64,000 bases of DNA. It comes from Deltaproteobacteria bacterium (GTDB taxonomy: Bacteria; Myxococcota; Myxococcia; Myxococcales; 40CM-4-68-19). Position 1 is the first letter of the stretch, and the number at the start of each line of letters is the position of its first letter. Below the pieces are notes generated by a model. It saw only the letters and a list, made by a program, of their open reading frames with translations. It was not told the origin of the DNA and ran no database searches. The position numbers and the translations under genes are program-made. The stretch spans positions 65,484-129,483 of the forward strand of contig JANYKT010000159.1 in assembly GCA_025358085.1 (NCBI GenBank). Direction: 5' to 3'. Below are positions 10,562 through 19,556 of the stretch, one piece after another.

Positions 10562-11145
10562 TTGCCCTCCGAGACGAAGCGGAAGGTGGTGGCGACGTAG
10601 CTGGCCTTGACCACCAGCTTATCGTTGAGCGGCTTGGCGCTGCCCATGTGAATATTGGTGACGTTGACGATGCGCGCGAGCTTCGACAGTGAGTCGAGGA
10701 ACACCCCGATTTCGTTGTAGGTGCCAGTCACGCTCATCACTATGGGAATCGCTGCGTAGAACGACTGCTTCAGCTCGCCCTGCGGCTCAATGGTGTCGAT
10801 CACGAGCCCGCTCTTGGTGCCGATCTCGGAGAGCGACCGGATCAGGTCGTCAATGTTCGACTCGTTGGGCAGCTCGGTCAGAGCCTGCGCCAATTTGCGC
10901 TCCAGGATCTCCTTCTCGTGCTTGAATTGCGCCAGGTTGTTGGCGATGGACTGCTTCTGGATCAGCTCGTCCTCGAGCTGCCGCAGTTGTCCCTGCTTCT
11001 GCTGGATCTGGGTCTGGTCCGGGTCAATGAGGAAATACCAGTTCGCTGCCGTCATCAGCCCGACAATCATCGCCAGGCCAATCACCTTCTGGCTAAGCGG
11101 AGCCTTGTTGATCGAGTTGAGGACATCCTGACCGTTGAGCGCCAT
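10558..11145 (-). CDS. pilO: Type IV pilus alignment protein PilO
   Basis: PilO (195 aa) is a bitopic inner-membrane protein that pairs with PilN. One transmembrane helix (VIGLAMIVGLMTAANWYFLI, about residues 21-40) follows a short cytoplasmic N-terminus. A long coiled coil (about 45-90) leads into the ferredoxin-like periplasmic domain with ELPNESNIDDLIRSLSEIG. An excellent AAGGAGG lies four bases before the ATG and overlaps the pilN stop. Confidence 0.93.
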   Translation of the reverse strand: MALNGQDVLNSINKAPLSQKVIGLAMIVGLMTAANWYFLIDPDQTQIQQKQGQLRQLEDELIQKQSIANNLAQFKHEKEILERKLAQALTELPNESNIDDLIRSLSEIGTKSGLVIDTIEPQGELKQSFYAAIPIVMSVTGTYNEIGVFLDSLSKLARIVNVTNIHMGSAKPLNDKLVVKASYVATTFRFVSEGK

Positions 11146-11154
11146 ATGTCCTCC

Positions 11155-11691
11155 TTAAGCGGAATAGTCCGCGGTGCAGGTGATTTCCCAGTCCACGGTT
11201 CCGTCGGCCTTCTGCGTTGCGCGCTTGATGACGATGTCGTGAAAATGTCTCGACGCTTTCAGCTTCTTTGAGAAGGTCGACAGGTCTTCGTACGAAGTCG
11301 CCTGGCCCTTCATCGCCACTCCGCCGGCGGTCTCCACGTAATCGATCAGCCAGACCTTCTGGGGAATGATGGTGGCGAGTTCGTCCATCACCTTGACCGG
11401 CCCGGTGCGGCCCTTTTTTAGCGAGTCGAGAATCTTCAGCTTGTCCTCAAGCGCCTTCTTGTCTTCCTTGATGGACTTCACCTCGCCGATGGTCTTCTCC
11501 AGCTGCGCGATCTCCGTGTGGGTGCGGCCGATCTGCTGGTCGAGCTGGTCTTTCTGACCTTCGACCGAGGAGTACCAGAAGTAGTTTCCGATGCCGCCCA
11601 GGATGAGCAGCAGCCCGAACAGCATCAACTGCTGGCGGCCGAACTCGCGCTTCTTCGCGGCGCGGACGGGTAGAAGGTTGATCTTGATCAT
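11155..11691 (-). CDS. pilN: Type IV pilus alignment protein PilN
   Basis: PilN (178 aa) starts MIKINLLPVRAAKKRE. The INLLP sequence is the conserved cytoplasmic segment that docks in the groove of PilM. One membrane helix (LMLFGLLLILGGIGNYFWY, about residues 23-41) is followed by a coiled coil and a ferredoxin-like periplasmic domain. It lies 12 bp after pilM and 9 bp before pilO in the same operon. Confidence 0.94.
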   Translation of the reverse strand: MIKINLLPVRAAKKREFGRQQLMLFGLLLILGGIGNYFWYSSVEGQKDQLDQQIGRTHTEIAQLEKTIGEVKSIKEDKKALEDKLKILDSLKKGRTGPVKVMDELATIIPQKVWLIDYVETAGGVAMKGQATSYEDLSTFSKKLKASRHFHDIVIKRATQKADGTVDWEITCTADYSA

Positions 11692-11703
11692 CTGCGCTTT
11701 CCC

Positions 11704-12774
11704 CTATCGCTCGTTCGACCGGCGCAGCGCCAGCCCGATGGCCACCGCCGCCGACGGCGCGATGTCCATCACGTAATTGGGATCAAATTTCCGGTTGTCG
11801 ATTTCGACGCCCTTGAACGGATTCAGGATCTCGACCGGCACGCCCACGCGCTGCTCGATGACCTTGAAGAGCGCGGGGATCTTTGCGGTGCCGCCCGACA
11901 GATAGAGCCGCGCGATGTGGCTGTCGGCGGCGGTGGCGGTGTAGAAATCGAGCGAGCGCTGGATCTCGCCGGCCATCTGATCGGCCACGCCCTGGATCAC
12001 CCGCTCCACCTCCTGCGGGACCACCGAATCCGAATCCTGCGAGGCGTCCCCGCCGACCTTCAGCTTCTCAGCCTCGTCGTACGAGACATTGAGCTGCTTC
12101 TGGATCTCTTCGGTGAACTGGTTGCCGCCCATGGTCACGTCGCGCGTGAAGGTAGTCAGTCCGTTCGCGAGCACGTTGATGTTCACCACGGAGGCGCCGG
12201 CATTGACGAGCACGATGGTCTCGTTCCGGGGCAGTTCGTAGTTGACCTCGAAGGCGTTCTGCACCGCGAAGGCGTCGACATCGACCACCACCGGCACGAG
12301 GCCCGCTTCGGCGACTACGCTCGTATAGTCGTTGATCATGTCCTTCTTGGCCGCGACCAGGAGGACATCCATCTGGCCGGTGCCGGTATCGACATCCGGC
12401 GGCGTGAGGATCTGGACGTCGATGTTCACGTCCTTCACGTCGAAGGGGATGTACTGCTCCGCTTCCCACTGGATGCTCTCCTCCAGTTCCTCCTGGGTCA
12501 TGCGGGGCATCGAAATCTTCTTGATGATGACCGAGTGCCCGCTGACGCCGATGGCGACTTCCTTGTTCTTGAGCTTGTACTGGCTCACCAGCTGCCGGAT
12601 GGCCTCGACGATGGCGGTCGAGTTCATCAGCGCGCCATCGACGATGGCCTCGGGCGGCAGCGGCGCTACCCCGAAGGCTTCCAGGATATAGCCGCGCTTC
12701 GCGTCCCTCAGCTGCACGAGTTTGACGGAAGAGGAGCCGATGTCGAGTCCGAGTGCGAGCCTGCTTTTCGCCAT
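11704..12774 (-). CDS. pilM: Type IV pilus assembly ATPase-fold protein PilM
   Basis: PilM (356 aa) is the cytoplasmic actin/FtsA-like ring protein that binds the PilN N-terminus and connects to the PilB/PilT motors and PilC. Actin-like phosphate motifs are visible (LGLDIGSSSVKLVQL near the N-terminus, NAGASVVNINVL in the middle, LYLSGGTAKIPAL near the C-terminus). The ATG at 12774 was chosen over one nine codons upstream because AAGGGGAG lies eight bases before it and homology starts there. It is the first gene of the pilMNOPQ operon. The 70 bp between it and the HTH gene should contain its promoter unless it is read from further upstream; I see no convincing -35/-10. Confidence 0.96.
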   Translation of the reverse strand: MAKSRLALGLDIGSSSVKLVQLRDAKRGYILEAFGVAPLPPEAIVDGALMNSTAIVEAIRQLVSQYKLKNKEVAIGVSGHSVIIKKISMPRMTQEELEESIQWEAEQYIPFDVKDVNIDVQILTPPDVDTGTGQMDVLLVAAKKDMINDYTSVVAEAGLVPVVVDVDAFAVQNAFEVNYELPRNETIVLVNAGASVVNINVLANGLTTFTRDVTMGGNQFTEEIQKQLNVSYDEAEKLKVGGDASQDSDSVVPQEVERVIQGVADQMAGEIQRSLDFYTATAADSHIARLYLSGGTAKIPALFKVIEQRVGVPVEILNPFKGVEIDNRKFDPNYVMDIAPSAAVAIGLALRRSNER

Positions 12775-12844
12775 GATCAGTCTTCTCCCCTTCGTGCGCA
12801 AAAGACGCTAGCACCCGAAATTCCAACTCCCAAGAAAACGTCCA

Positions 12845-13123
12845 TCATCGGGGCTGCGCCCCGCGTGCTCTACCCGTCGCCGGCAAAGAATGCCCCTCCG
12901 CGCCGGTCTTGGTCTGCGAGCCATTCTTGCGCGGGCGCTGGAACAACTTGGTGCTCTCCTGCAGCGAAAGGCCGAGCGCAAAAAGAATCTTCCGCTTGGT
13001 CTCCATCCGGCAGCCGTGCCCCGCCTCGACGCGGTCGATGGTGCTCTCGGAGACGCCGGACCTGCGGGCCAGCTCGGCCTTGCCGAGCAGCTGCGACTCC
13101 CGGAATTTCTGCACTCGGTTCAA
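12845..13123 (-). CDS. Small XRE-type helix-turn-helix protein
   Basis: A 92-residue DNA-binding protein begins at TTG 13123 with GGGGAG upstream. Residues about 13-68 form a Cro/C1-type HTH (LLGKAELARRSGVSESTIDR, then VEAGHGCRMETKRKILFALG). The C-terminal 25 residues are Gly/Arg-rich and unstructured. It lies 70 bp upstream of pilM on the same strand and is bordered on the other side by the polysaccharide island, with an inverted repeat in its upstream region. It may regulate the pilM operon, the island, or itself; no sequence evidence separates these. Confidence 0.75.
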   Translation of the reverse strand: MNRVQKFRESQLLGKAELARRSGVSESTIDRVEAGHGCRMETKRKILFALGLSLQESTKLFQRPRKNGSQTKTGAEGHSLPATGRARGAQPR

Positions 13124-13239
13124 GGCCTCTCCCCTCGAGCTTGCGGGCTTCCAAGCTCTTCCCAGCTCGTTCGACGAAGCGGACGATGGATCGAGACCCG
13201 GGTAGGAATCAAGGAACTGGCGAAGAAGTTTTCACCAGG

Positions 13240-13264
13240 ACTGACCCGTCACTTCGGGGTCAGT
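13240..13264. promoter_or_regulatory. Perfect 8-bp inverted repeat upstream of the HTH gene and the first island gene
   Basis: Arms ACTGACCC (13240-13247) and GGGTCAGT (13257-13264) are exact reverse complements around a 9-base centre. They lie in the 287-bp space between the minus-strand HTH gene (start 13123) and the plus-strand glycosyltransferase (start 13411). No T-run follows, so it is not a typical intrinsic terminator. The spacing suits an operator for a dimeric HTH protein. I see nothing else I can name in this gap; a TAGAAT near 13312 has no matching -35. Confidence 0.4.
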
Positions 13265-13410
13265 GTGGGTGCAATCGGCATCAATTCGCCATCACTTGGG
13301 TCTAGAATTATGCACTCCACTACAGGCGGTGGACGGCCCTGTGGGTCGCGCGCTCACCGGGCTATCGGCGTACGGCCTCGGGCTAAAGTGACGTGTGTTA
13401 GGTCTTTCGC

Positions 13411-14565
13411 GTGAGGGTCCTGCACGTCTCTGGCTGCTATTTCCCGGCGACGGAATGGGGCGGCGTCGTTGCCGCGGTCGCCAGCATGGCGCGCGCGCAG
13501 CAACTGGCCGGCATTGAAATCGAGATCTTTACAACCACGCAGCGATCCTCGATGGCCTTGCCCCGCATCGAGCCCGGGACCCGCCTGCTCGACGGCATCC
13601 CCGTGAGCTGGTTTCAATCGCTCGCAGCGGGCGGACGCGGTTTCGTTGCGCTGGACATCCTCGGTGCTCTCCGCCGACGCGTCCGCGAGTTCGATCTGGT
13701 CCATATTCACATGCTCTGGACCTTCGTCGGCATCTTCGCGGCGCGGGCCTGCCGTCGCCAGGGCGTCCCGTACGTGGTCTCTCCGCATGGCGCGCTGGAT
13801 CCGTTCGCCTTGGGGCAGCGCGCCTTCGAAAAGAAGCTTTTCCTTCTCGCCGGCGAGCGGCGCAGCCTCGAGCGTGCGGCGCTGATTTGCTTCGCAACCG
13901 GAGCGGAGCGGACCTCTGCGCCAGACTGGGTTCGCAGGCGTCCTTCAGTAGTGATCTCCAATGTGGTCGACGCGCCAGGGACTCCCGCCAATCCGCTGGT
14001 TCGGGCCAGCAGCCGCGAGATCCTCATCCTCGGCCGCATCCACCTGATCAAGGGATTCGACCTTCTGGTGCCGGCGCTGCGACAGGTTCTGGACGCGATA
14101 CCCGAGGCGCGACTCACCATCGCCGGCCCGGACGAGAACGGCTACCAGGCGCGTGTGAAGGCGATGGTCGCCGCGCATGGGCTCACGGACGCGGTCCAGT
14201 TCACCGGGCTGCTCGGACCGGAGGAGCGCGACGCGGCCCTCTTGCGCGCGGCCCTGCTGGTGGCGCCGTCCTATCAGGAGAACTTCGGGATGGCGGTCGC
14301 TGAGGCGATGGCCGCTGGCTTGCCCGTCATCGTCTCGGACAAGGTCAACCTCGCGGAGGAAATCTCCGCGGCAGGGGCGGGCCTGGTAGTGCCCACCGAG
14401 AGCGGCAGGCTGGCGGAAGCCATCGTCGCTTTGCTGCGCGATTCGGAGCGCAGGGCCCGGATGGGCGCGGCCGGCCGGCGCCTGGTACGCGAGCGGTATT
14501 CGGCTGCCTCGGTCGGAACACAGCTGCGAGACGCATATGCCGGGCTCATTGCCCCACGCGCCTAA
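13411..14565 (+). CDS. Family 4 glycosyltransferase
   Basis: A GT-B retaining glycosyltransferase of 384 aa, cytoplasmic or peripheral, transferring a sugar from a nucleotide donor. The N-terminal domain starts MRVLHVSGCYFPATEWGG with the usual Gly-rich loop. The C-terminal domain carries ILILGRIHLIKGFDLLVPAL and the donor-site E-x7-E motif in NFGMAVAEAMAAGLPVIVS. It starts with GTG at 13411 with a poor Shine-Dalgarno. It is the first plus-strand gene of the polysaccharide island and lies 86 bp before the membrane GT-C-like gene, with which it is probably co-transcribed. Acceptor and sugar cannot be inferred. Confidence 0.88.
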   Translation: MRVLHVSGCYFPATEWGGVVAAVASMARAQQLAGIEIEIFTTTQRSSMALPRIEPGTRLLDGIPVSWFQSLAAGGRGFVALDILGALRRRVREFDLVHIHMLWTFVGIFAARACRRQGVPYVVSPHGALDPFALGQRAFEKKLFLLAGERRSLERAALICFATGAERTSAPDWVRRRPSVVISNVVDAPGTPANPLVRASSREILILGRIHLIKGFDLLVPALRQVLDAIPEARLTIAGPDENGYQARVKAMVAAHGLTDAVQFTGLLGPEERDAALLRAALLVAPSYQENFGMAVAEAMAAGLPVIVSDKVNLAEEISAAGAGLVVPTESGRLAEAIVALLRDSERRARMGAAGRRLVRERYSAASVGTQLRDAYAGLIAPRA

Positions 14566-14651
14566 AAGCCGGCGATCGGCGCGAACCGCAGCGTGCTTGA
14601 ATGCAAAGTCGCATTGTTGGTCCCGCGCGCGTGGGCTAGGTTCCGCCGCCA

Positions 14652-16490
14652 ATGATGTGGATTGCTCTGGCTGCCGCAACGATCATCGCCGCCTGCGTGG
14701 GCAGCTACGCTTTGGTCCAGTCGGTCCGGCGTCGCCCGTTTGGCGCGGCGCTGGCACTATCAGCGGCCGTTCTGATCTCGTTGGAGGCGGTTCTGCTGCA
14801 TCTGCTTTCCCCGATGGGTGGAGCGGGTCGAGCTAGCCTCCTGATTGGAAACTGGGCCATCGCGGGAGCAGGACTGCTCGTTCATCACCGGCACGCTCGC
14901 GGCGCCCGCCTCGCCCCCCCGCTCCGCTTCGTCGCGCGCGGAATGCACCTCGCCTGGATCGCCCCGCTTGGCTTGGTGGCCGCGTCGTCCGCAATTGAGT
15001 TCGTTCCCAACAACTTTGACAGCATGACCTACCACCTGGCGCGGGTCGTCTACTGGCTACAGAATGGCTCGGTCGAGCCGTACCCAACGAACATCCTCCG
15101 TCAGGTCGTGCATCCGCCCGGCGCCGAATATCTTCTGCTTGGCCTCCAGGCCATTGCCCGATCCGACCGCCTGGCCAACATGGTCCAACTCACCGCCTGG
15201 GCCATGCTTGTCTTCGCGGCGCCCCCGCTGGTTCGATCCTTTGGTGCTCCCCGTCGCGTGGCCGGCTGGGCGGGCGTTCTCATGGGCACCATCCCGGTGG
15301 GCTTGCTGGAAGCCTCGAGCACCCAAAACGATCTCGTCGCCACACTGATGGGCGTGGCGATCGTCCTCGCATGCCTCCCCTTTTTGCACGGCCGGCGTAG
15401 TTGGCAGTGGCACGACCTTTTGCTTCTGGGCGCCACGGGCGCGGGAGGGTTGCTCGTCAAACCGACAGCGCTGGTGGTGGCGGCACCGGTCGTCGTCTGG
15501 GCGTTCTTCGCGGCCTGTCGGTCCTTGCGCGAGCGTCGCGACTGGATCGAGCTGGGCCGCGGGGCTGGCGCCGGGCTGGCGATTCTTCTTGCTGCCGCTG
15601 CGCCCGCCATGCTGACCTGGCTTTCGGTGCCCGATTCTTCGTCGGTCACGGAAGGCTTTGTTTATCCAGGCGTCGCTGAGCCTCTCGACCGGCTGGTGAA
15701 TGCGCTTCGCGGGTTCGCCCGGCAGATGCCCCTTCCCGACCGGCTGACCGGCTGGCTTGCGCCGCCGACGACGCGCGGGTGCCCGTCGCCAAACAGTCTC
15801 TGTTCCCAGTTCATGTTTGAGTTCCAGGAAGACTTCGTTGGCAACATCGGTCATGCATTCTTCGCCACGGGCTCGATGCTGCTGGGCGCGTTTCGCTGGC
15901 GAGGGTTGCCGCAGCGATCGCGTCTCGCGCTCGCGAGCCTGCCCGCAGGCTGGCTCCTGTTTCACGCTCTCTTCCGCGACAACATCTGGCTGACGCGCCT
16001 TCAGCTTCCCCTTTTTGGCTTGGGCGTGCTGGTGCTCGTCGCTTTCGGCGCGCGGCGCGGTCGAAGAGCTCTGAGCGCAGCCAGCCTCCCGCCAATCCTG
16101 ATGCTCCTCGTGGCATACGGTGCCCTCACCGTCTCGAGAAATTTGTCCCGCCCGCCATCGCTTGACCCGCGGGCTGTCGCCTTCGACGCGTCGTCAGCCG
16201 CTTACTATATGTACGCGCCGAAAGGCGTGGAGGAGGCGCATGCCTCAGCGGTCAAGGCTCTTCGGGCGACTGGGTGCCGCAGGCTCGGGATGTACATCGG
16301 CGGCGACAGCTACGACTACCCGCTTGCGTGGCGCGCGGTGCAGGACGGAGTTGAGGTCCGGCACGTCGTCGCACCCGACGCCTGGCCGTGCCTCGTCTTC
16401 AGCGACCTCGGGATGCCGCCTCCGCGGCCCTCCGGCGAGAGCTGGCGCGCGCTCACGCCTTTCGTCTTTGTCTCTGACCCGATGCGCTGA
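14652..16490 (+). CDS. Multi-pass membrane protein, GT-C/GT39-like
   Basis: A 612-residue protein with roughly ten or more membrane segments. The first extracytoplasmic loop carries NNFDSMTYHLARVVYWLQ and then YPTNILRQVVHPPGAEYLLL, the pattern of lipid-linked-sugar-dependent glycosyltransferases (ArnT/PMT-like): an acidic residue soon after the first helices and a conserved Y-H pair. A soluble region follows the last helix (about residues 500-612) and contains a possible Rossmann-like strand (RRLGMYIGGDSYDYPLAW). It probably decorates the exported glycan or a periplasmic acceptor using polyprenyl-phosphate sugars. Substrate is unknown. Confidence 0.7.
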   Translation: MMWIALAAATIIAACVGSYALVQSVRRRPFGAALALSAAVLISLEAVLLHLLSPMGGAGRASLLIGNWAIAGAGLLVHHRHARGARLAPPLRFVARGMHLAWIAPLGLVAASSAIEFVPNNFDSMTYHLARVVYWLQNGSVEPYPTNILRQVVHPPGAEYLLLGLQAIARSDRLANMVQLTAWAMLVFAAPPLVRSFGAPRRVAGWAGVLMGTIPVGLLEASSTQNDLVATLMGVAIVLACLPFLHGRRSWQWHDLLLLGATGAGGLLVKPTALVVAAPVVVWAFFAACRSLRERRDWIELGRGAGAGLAILLAAAAPAMLTWLSVPDSSSVTEGFVYPGVAEPLDRLVNALRGFARQMPLPDRLTGWLAPPTTRGCPSPNSLCSQFMFEFQEDFVGNIGHAFFATGSMLLGAFRWRGLPQRSRLALASLPAGWLLFHALFRDNIWLTRLQLPLFGLGVLVLVAFGARRGRRALSAASLPPILMLLVAYGALTVSRNLSRPPSLDPRAVAFDASSAAYYMYAPKGVEEAHASAVKALRATGCRRLGMYIGGDSYDYPLAWRAVQDGVEVRHVVAPDAWPCLVFSDLGMPPPRPSGESWRALTPFVFVSDPMR

Positions 16491-16531
16491 GCACCGCGCA
16501 CGCGTTTAAGTTCGCTTCAGAGGGCGCCGCT

Positions 16532-17314
16532 CTACCCCACCCGTCTCAGCCCCAGGCGAACGACCGCCCAATACAGGTAAAGCCCGCCAACCCCCCGCCA
16601 CAGCCGGAGCCGGTCGGCGAGGTCGAGTTGCATCCGCCGACCGTGCTCTCGCTTGAGGGCCGCGCTTTCGCGGATCTGCAGGAGCATCCCCCGAATCGAT
16701 TTCGCTCCTGCGTGGAACGTCGCCCGCGCCACCACTCTCGGCAGGTGCCGCGTCTTGCGAGCCGCAGCAAACATGCGCAAGAAGAGATCGTAGTCGAGGG
16801 CCCAGTGCAAATCCTCACGCAGTCCCCCGATGCGCTGGAACAACTCGCGGCGGAAGAACGTCGCTGGTTGCGCCGGGCCGATGGGGCTGACGAGCAGATC
16901 CTGGGGGCGCTCGAAGACGCGATTCCGGTACGAGCGAATCGGTTGGTCCTGCGCATCCACCACTATCGCGTCGCCGTAGACGACGTCGATCTCCGGATCC
17001 GCCTCGAACAACGCCACCACGGCACGGAGCGATTCAGCATCCTCATAACGGTCGTCCGAATTGATCCAGGCGATGATCTCACCCGTCGCGCGCGCGATGC
17101 CCTTGTTGACCGCCTGCGCCTGGCCCGTGTCAGGCTCGCTGGTCCACCGTACGCGCTCGTCTTGGTTCGCAAGGATTGCCTGGGTCCCGTCGGTCGAAAC
17201 ACCGTCGACGACGAAAATCTCGGCGTCTGGAAGCGACTGCGCGAGACAGCTATCGATGCAGCGCTGGAGAAAGGCCGCTTGATTGCGCGTGGGGATGACG
17301 AACGAAACTTTCAT
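16532..17314 (-). CDS. Family 2 glycosyltransferase
   Basis: A GT-A inverting glycosyltransferase of 260 aa. It opens MKVSFVIPTRNQAAFLQRCI, has VVDGVSTDGTQ for nucleotide binding, the DxD-type motif WINSDDRYED near residue 90, and the catalytic-region HWALDYDLFLRM near 168. The C-terminal 60 residues are basic and amphipathic, probably membrane-associated. It is transcribed with the GT2 gene 36 bp upstream (17351-18274), to which it is distantly similar. It converges on the GT-C-like gene with a 41-bp gap lacking a clear terminator. Confidence 0.88.
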   Translation of the reverse strand: MKVSFVIPTRNQAAFLQRCIDSCLAQSLPDAEIFVVDGVSTDGTQAILANQDERVRWTSEPDTGQAQAVNKGIARATGEIIAWINSDDRYEDAESLRAVVALFEADPEIDVVYGDAIVVDAQDQPIRSYRNRVFERPQDLLVSPIGPAQPATFFRRELFQRIGGLREDLHWALDYDLFLRMFAAARKTRHLPRVVARATFHAGAKSIRGMLLQIRESAALKREHGRRMQLDLADRLRLWRGVGGLYLYWAVVRLGLRRVG

Positions 17315-17350
17315 GGCAGTCGTAGGAAGGATTTCCTTGTGGGCGTCAGG

Positions 17351-18274
17351 TCATGATCTGGGTCGGGGCATCTTCGACTTGAGGAAGAGTCTCCCCAGAT
17401 AAAGTTGATAGAGAGCGCGCTCGATCAAAGTTCCGCGCTTGAGCACGTGCAGGGCCTGTAGTTCCTGCGTCAGGTGCTTGACGGCGATTTCCTCGAACCC
17501 CTGGCGAATCTGCACCAGCCTGAGCTCGGCCATCGATCTGCCTGGCATGGCCGCGGTCTTGGCCGCCGGGTGGATTGTCTCCTCGGCCCATAACTCGCGG
17601 GTGCCGGCGAGCGGGCCCTGGCGCGCCAGCCGGATGAAGAAGTCCACGTCGAAGGATGATTGAAGCTTGACGTCCAGAATCCCCGCGGCGCGTGCCGGTT
17701 TCACTGCGTAAAAACTTGCGGGCTGGGCGAAGGCGCCCGCCCCCATCCAATCGGCGAGCGCCGGCAACTCCAGGCCTCGAGGTTCGCGTTCACCCAGCGC
17801 GCGTCCGCCTGGATCGACGGAGCGGCAGCTGCCAATCCAGGCGACGGCATCAGGCCGCGCGAGCACCTGCCGCGCGACCGAATGAAGCGTTCCCGGCAGA
17901 TACCGATCATCCGTGTTCAGCCAGGCGAGGACCTGTCCCTTGGCGCGGGCGAAACCTTGATTGATAGCGTCGGCTTGACCACCGTCCGCCTGCGAAACCC
18001 AATGAGTGAGGAAAGGAGCGTACTTTTCGATGATCTGCGCGGCGCCATCGGTGGAGGCCCCATCGAGCACGAGGTACTCCAGCTTTGGATAGCCCTGCAG
18101 GAGAACCGATCGAAGCGTCCCTTCAATGAATCGGGCCTGGTTGTAGGAAGGCGTGACCACCGTCAAGGTCGGCCAGTCCGCTCCCTCGTCCCTGACGGGC
18201 CGCGGCGTCTCCACGTCCCAGGGCCAACCCGTGCAGCCAGCGGGGGGAGCCGGCAAATCGCGCAGTTCAAACAT
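17351..18274 (-). CDS. Family 2 glycosyltransferase
   Basis: A 307-residue GT-A enzyme with a 35-residue N-terminal extension before LTVVTPSYNQARFIEGTL. The nucleotide-binding VLDGASTDGAAQII, DxD-like WLNTDDRYLPGT and acceptor-side SSFDVDFFIRLARQGPLAG are present. The WLNTDDRY and SFNQ/SYNQ signatures resemble those of the plus-strand GT2 at 31710-32510, indicating relatedness within the island. Its start overlaps by eight bases the end of a short ORF that resembles the tail of another glycosyltransferase (18267-18443). Confidence 0.88.
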   Translation of the reverse strand: MFELRDLPAPPAGCTGWPWDVETPRPVRDEGADWPTLTVVTPSYNQARFIEGTLRSVLLQGYPKLEYLVLDGASTDGAAQIIEKYAPFLTHWVSQADGGQADAINQGFARAKGQVLAWLNTDDRYLPGTLHSVARQVLARPDAVAWIGSCRSVDPGGRALGEREPRGLELPALADWMGAGAFAQPASFYAVKPARAAGILDVKLQSSFDVDFFIRLARQGPLAGTRELWAEETIHPAAKTAAMPGRSMAELRLVQIRQGFEEIAVKHLTQELQALHVLKRGTLIERALYQLYLGRLFLKSKMPRPRS

Positions 18275-18443
18275 GGTCTCTCCGCGTCACACTTAGCCCT
18301 AGCGGCTCGCGGCTGTGTTCCAGCCAGGCCACGTTTTCAACCGCATTTGCGAACGGGCGGACTCTGCTTCCGAGTTCGCGCCAGGAAAGCCACGCCCGGT
18401 CAAAGAGCTCCCACTCCGCTTTCATGTCCCGGATACTTTTCAT
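18267..18443 (-). pseudogene. Glycosyltransferase C-terminal tail fragment
   Basis: A 58-codon ORF contains RAWLSWRELGSR and NAVENVAWLEH. These match the extreme C-terminus of the GT2 at 19557-20759 (RAWLAWRESRNR, TAVEYVAWLEH), about 60% identical over 35 residues. Nothing of the catalytic domain is present, so I read it as the remnant of a second copy of that gene or of its tail. A genuine small protein from ATG 18443 cannot be excluded, though no good Shine-Dalgarno precedes it. The related DNA stretches (about 18315-18405 and 19604-19690) have the same orientation and flank the gmd-like gene. Confidence 0.6.
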
Positions 18444-18539
18444 GGCGGGTCCAAAAAGGTTCCTGTTCGAAGACGCTGCCGCAGGATCAACCCGTCGCGT
18501 TCGCGTAGTAGCATGGAGACTTTGCCGAAGGAGATCTGC

Positions 18540-19505
18540 TTGCGCGCGCTCATCATCGGAGTCTCCGGCCAGGACGGAGCCTATCTCTCCAAGCTCTTGC
18601 TCGGGAAGGGCTACGAGGTGTTCGGCACGTCCCGCGACTCCCATCTGAACTCGTTTGAAAACCTCCGCATCGTCGGCGGTCGCGATCAAGTGCGGCTCCT
18701 GTCGGTCGCGCCGAAGGACTTTCGGAGCGCGTTGACGGCGCTCGTCGAGGTCGCCCCGGACGAGGTCTACAACCTCTCCGGCCAGAGTTCGGTAGGTCTC
18801 TCCTTCGAACAACCGGTGGAGACTATGGAGAGCATCAGCCTCGCGACGCTGAACCTTCTGGAGGCGATCCGCTTCACCAAGCGTTCCATCCGCTACTACA
18901 ATGCGGGCTCCGGGGAGTGTTTCGGGGATACGCATGGCCAGCCCGCAAATGAAGAGACCTCCTTCCGTCCGCGTAGCCCTTATGCAGTAGCCAAGGCGAC
19001 AGCGCACTGGCAGGTCGCGAATTACCGCGAAGCCTATGGCTTGTTTGCCTGCAGCGGGATGCTGTTCAATCACGAGTCACCGCTCAGGCCAGAGCGCTTC
19101 GTCACGCGGAAGATCGTCTCGGCTGCTTGCCGGATCTCCAAGGGCAGCAAGGAGAAGCTGTGCCTGGGCAACATGAACATCAGCCGGGACTGGGGGTGGG
19201 CGCCCGAGTACGTCGAGGCGATGTGGCTCATGCTCCAACAGGAACATCCCGAAGACTTCGTCATCGCCACGGGGAATACGCGGTCGCTGCAGGACTTCGT
19301 TACGCTGGCCTTCGACGCCGTCGGTCTCGACTGGCGGGAGCATGTCGAAATCGATCGCTCACTCTACCGACCGAGCGACATCGAGGCGAACTACGCCAAT
19401 CCCGGAAAAGCTGCGCGGATGCTGGGATGGTCGCCTCGGGTCAGCCTGGACGAGTTAGTGGGGCGGATGGTTGCGGCCGGCTTGGCAAAGGACACCGCCT
19501 CGTAA
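18540..19505 (+). CDS. gmd: GDP-mannose 4,6-dehydratase-like SDR enzyme
   Basis: An extended SDR of about 321 aa that would convert GDP-mannose to GDP-4-keto-6-deoxymannose. Visible features are the NADP loop IIGVSGQDGAYLSKLL, the catalytic region AGSGECFGDT with Ser in place of the usual Thr and the Glu kept, the YxxxK in SPYAVAKATAHW, and family signatures LFNHESPLRPERFVTRKI and RDWGWAPEYVEAMW. I chose TTG at 18540 because AAGGAG sits six bases upstream and the N-terminus then matches family length; ATG at 18513 adds nine residues without a Shine-Dalgarno. It lies alone on the plus strand between minus-strand glycosyltransferase genes. No GDP-fucose or rhamnose reductase is adjacent. Confidence 0.85.
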   Translation: MRALIIGVSGQDGAYLSKLLLGKGYEVFGTSRDSHLNSFENLRIVGGRDQVRLLSVAPKDFRSALTALVEVAPDEVYNLSGQSSVGLSFEQPVETMESISLATLNLLEAIRFTKRSIRYYNAGSGECFGDTHGQPANEETSFRPRSPYAVAKATAHWQVANYREAYGLFACSGMLFNHESPLRPERFVTRKIVSAACRISKGSKEKLCLGNMNISRDWGWAPEYVEAMWLMLQQEHPEDFVIATGNTRSLQDFVTLAFDAVGLDWREHVEIDRSLYRPSDIEANYANPGKAARMLGWSPRVSLDELVGRMVAAGLAKDTAS

Positions 19506-19556
19506 CGAAAACGAAACAGCTACCACGGCCGCGGTCAGTGACGGATTGCATAGGAC

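Noticed and set aside
11917..13305. 462-codon plus-strand frame opposite pilM and the HTH gene
   Set aside because: The predicted protein is rich in Arg/Asp/Val/His in the pattern of antisense GC-rich coding DNA, and pilM is unmistakable on the other strand.
14600..14650. GC palindrome as a terminator between the first two island genes
   Set aside because: The stem is short and no T-run follows; the two genes look co-transcribed.
18267..19073. The full 268-codon minus-strand frame opposite the gmd-like gene
   Set aside because: Only its last 58 codons resemble a protein; the rest is antisense to the dehydratase.
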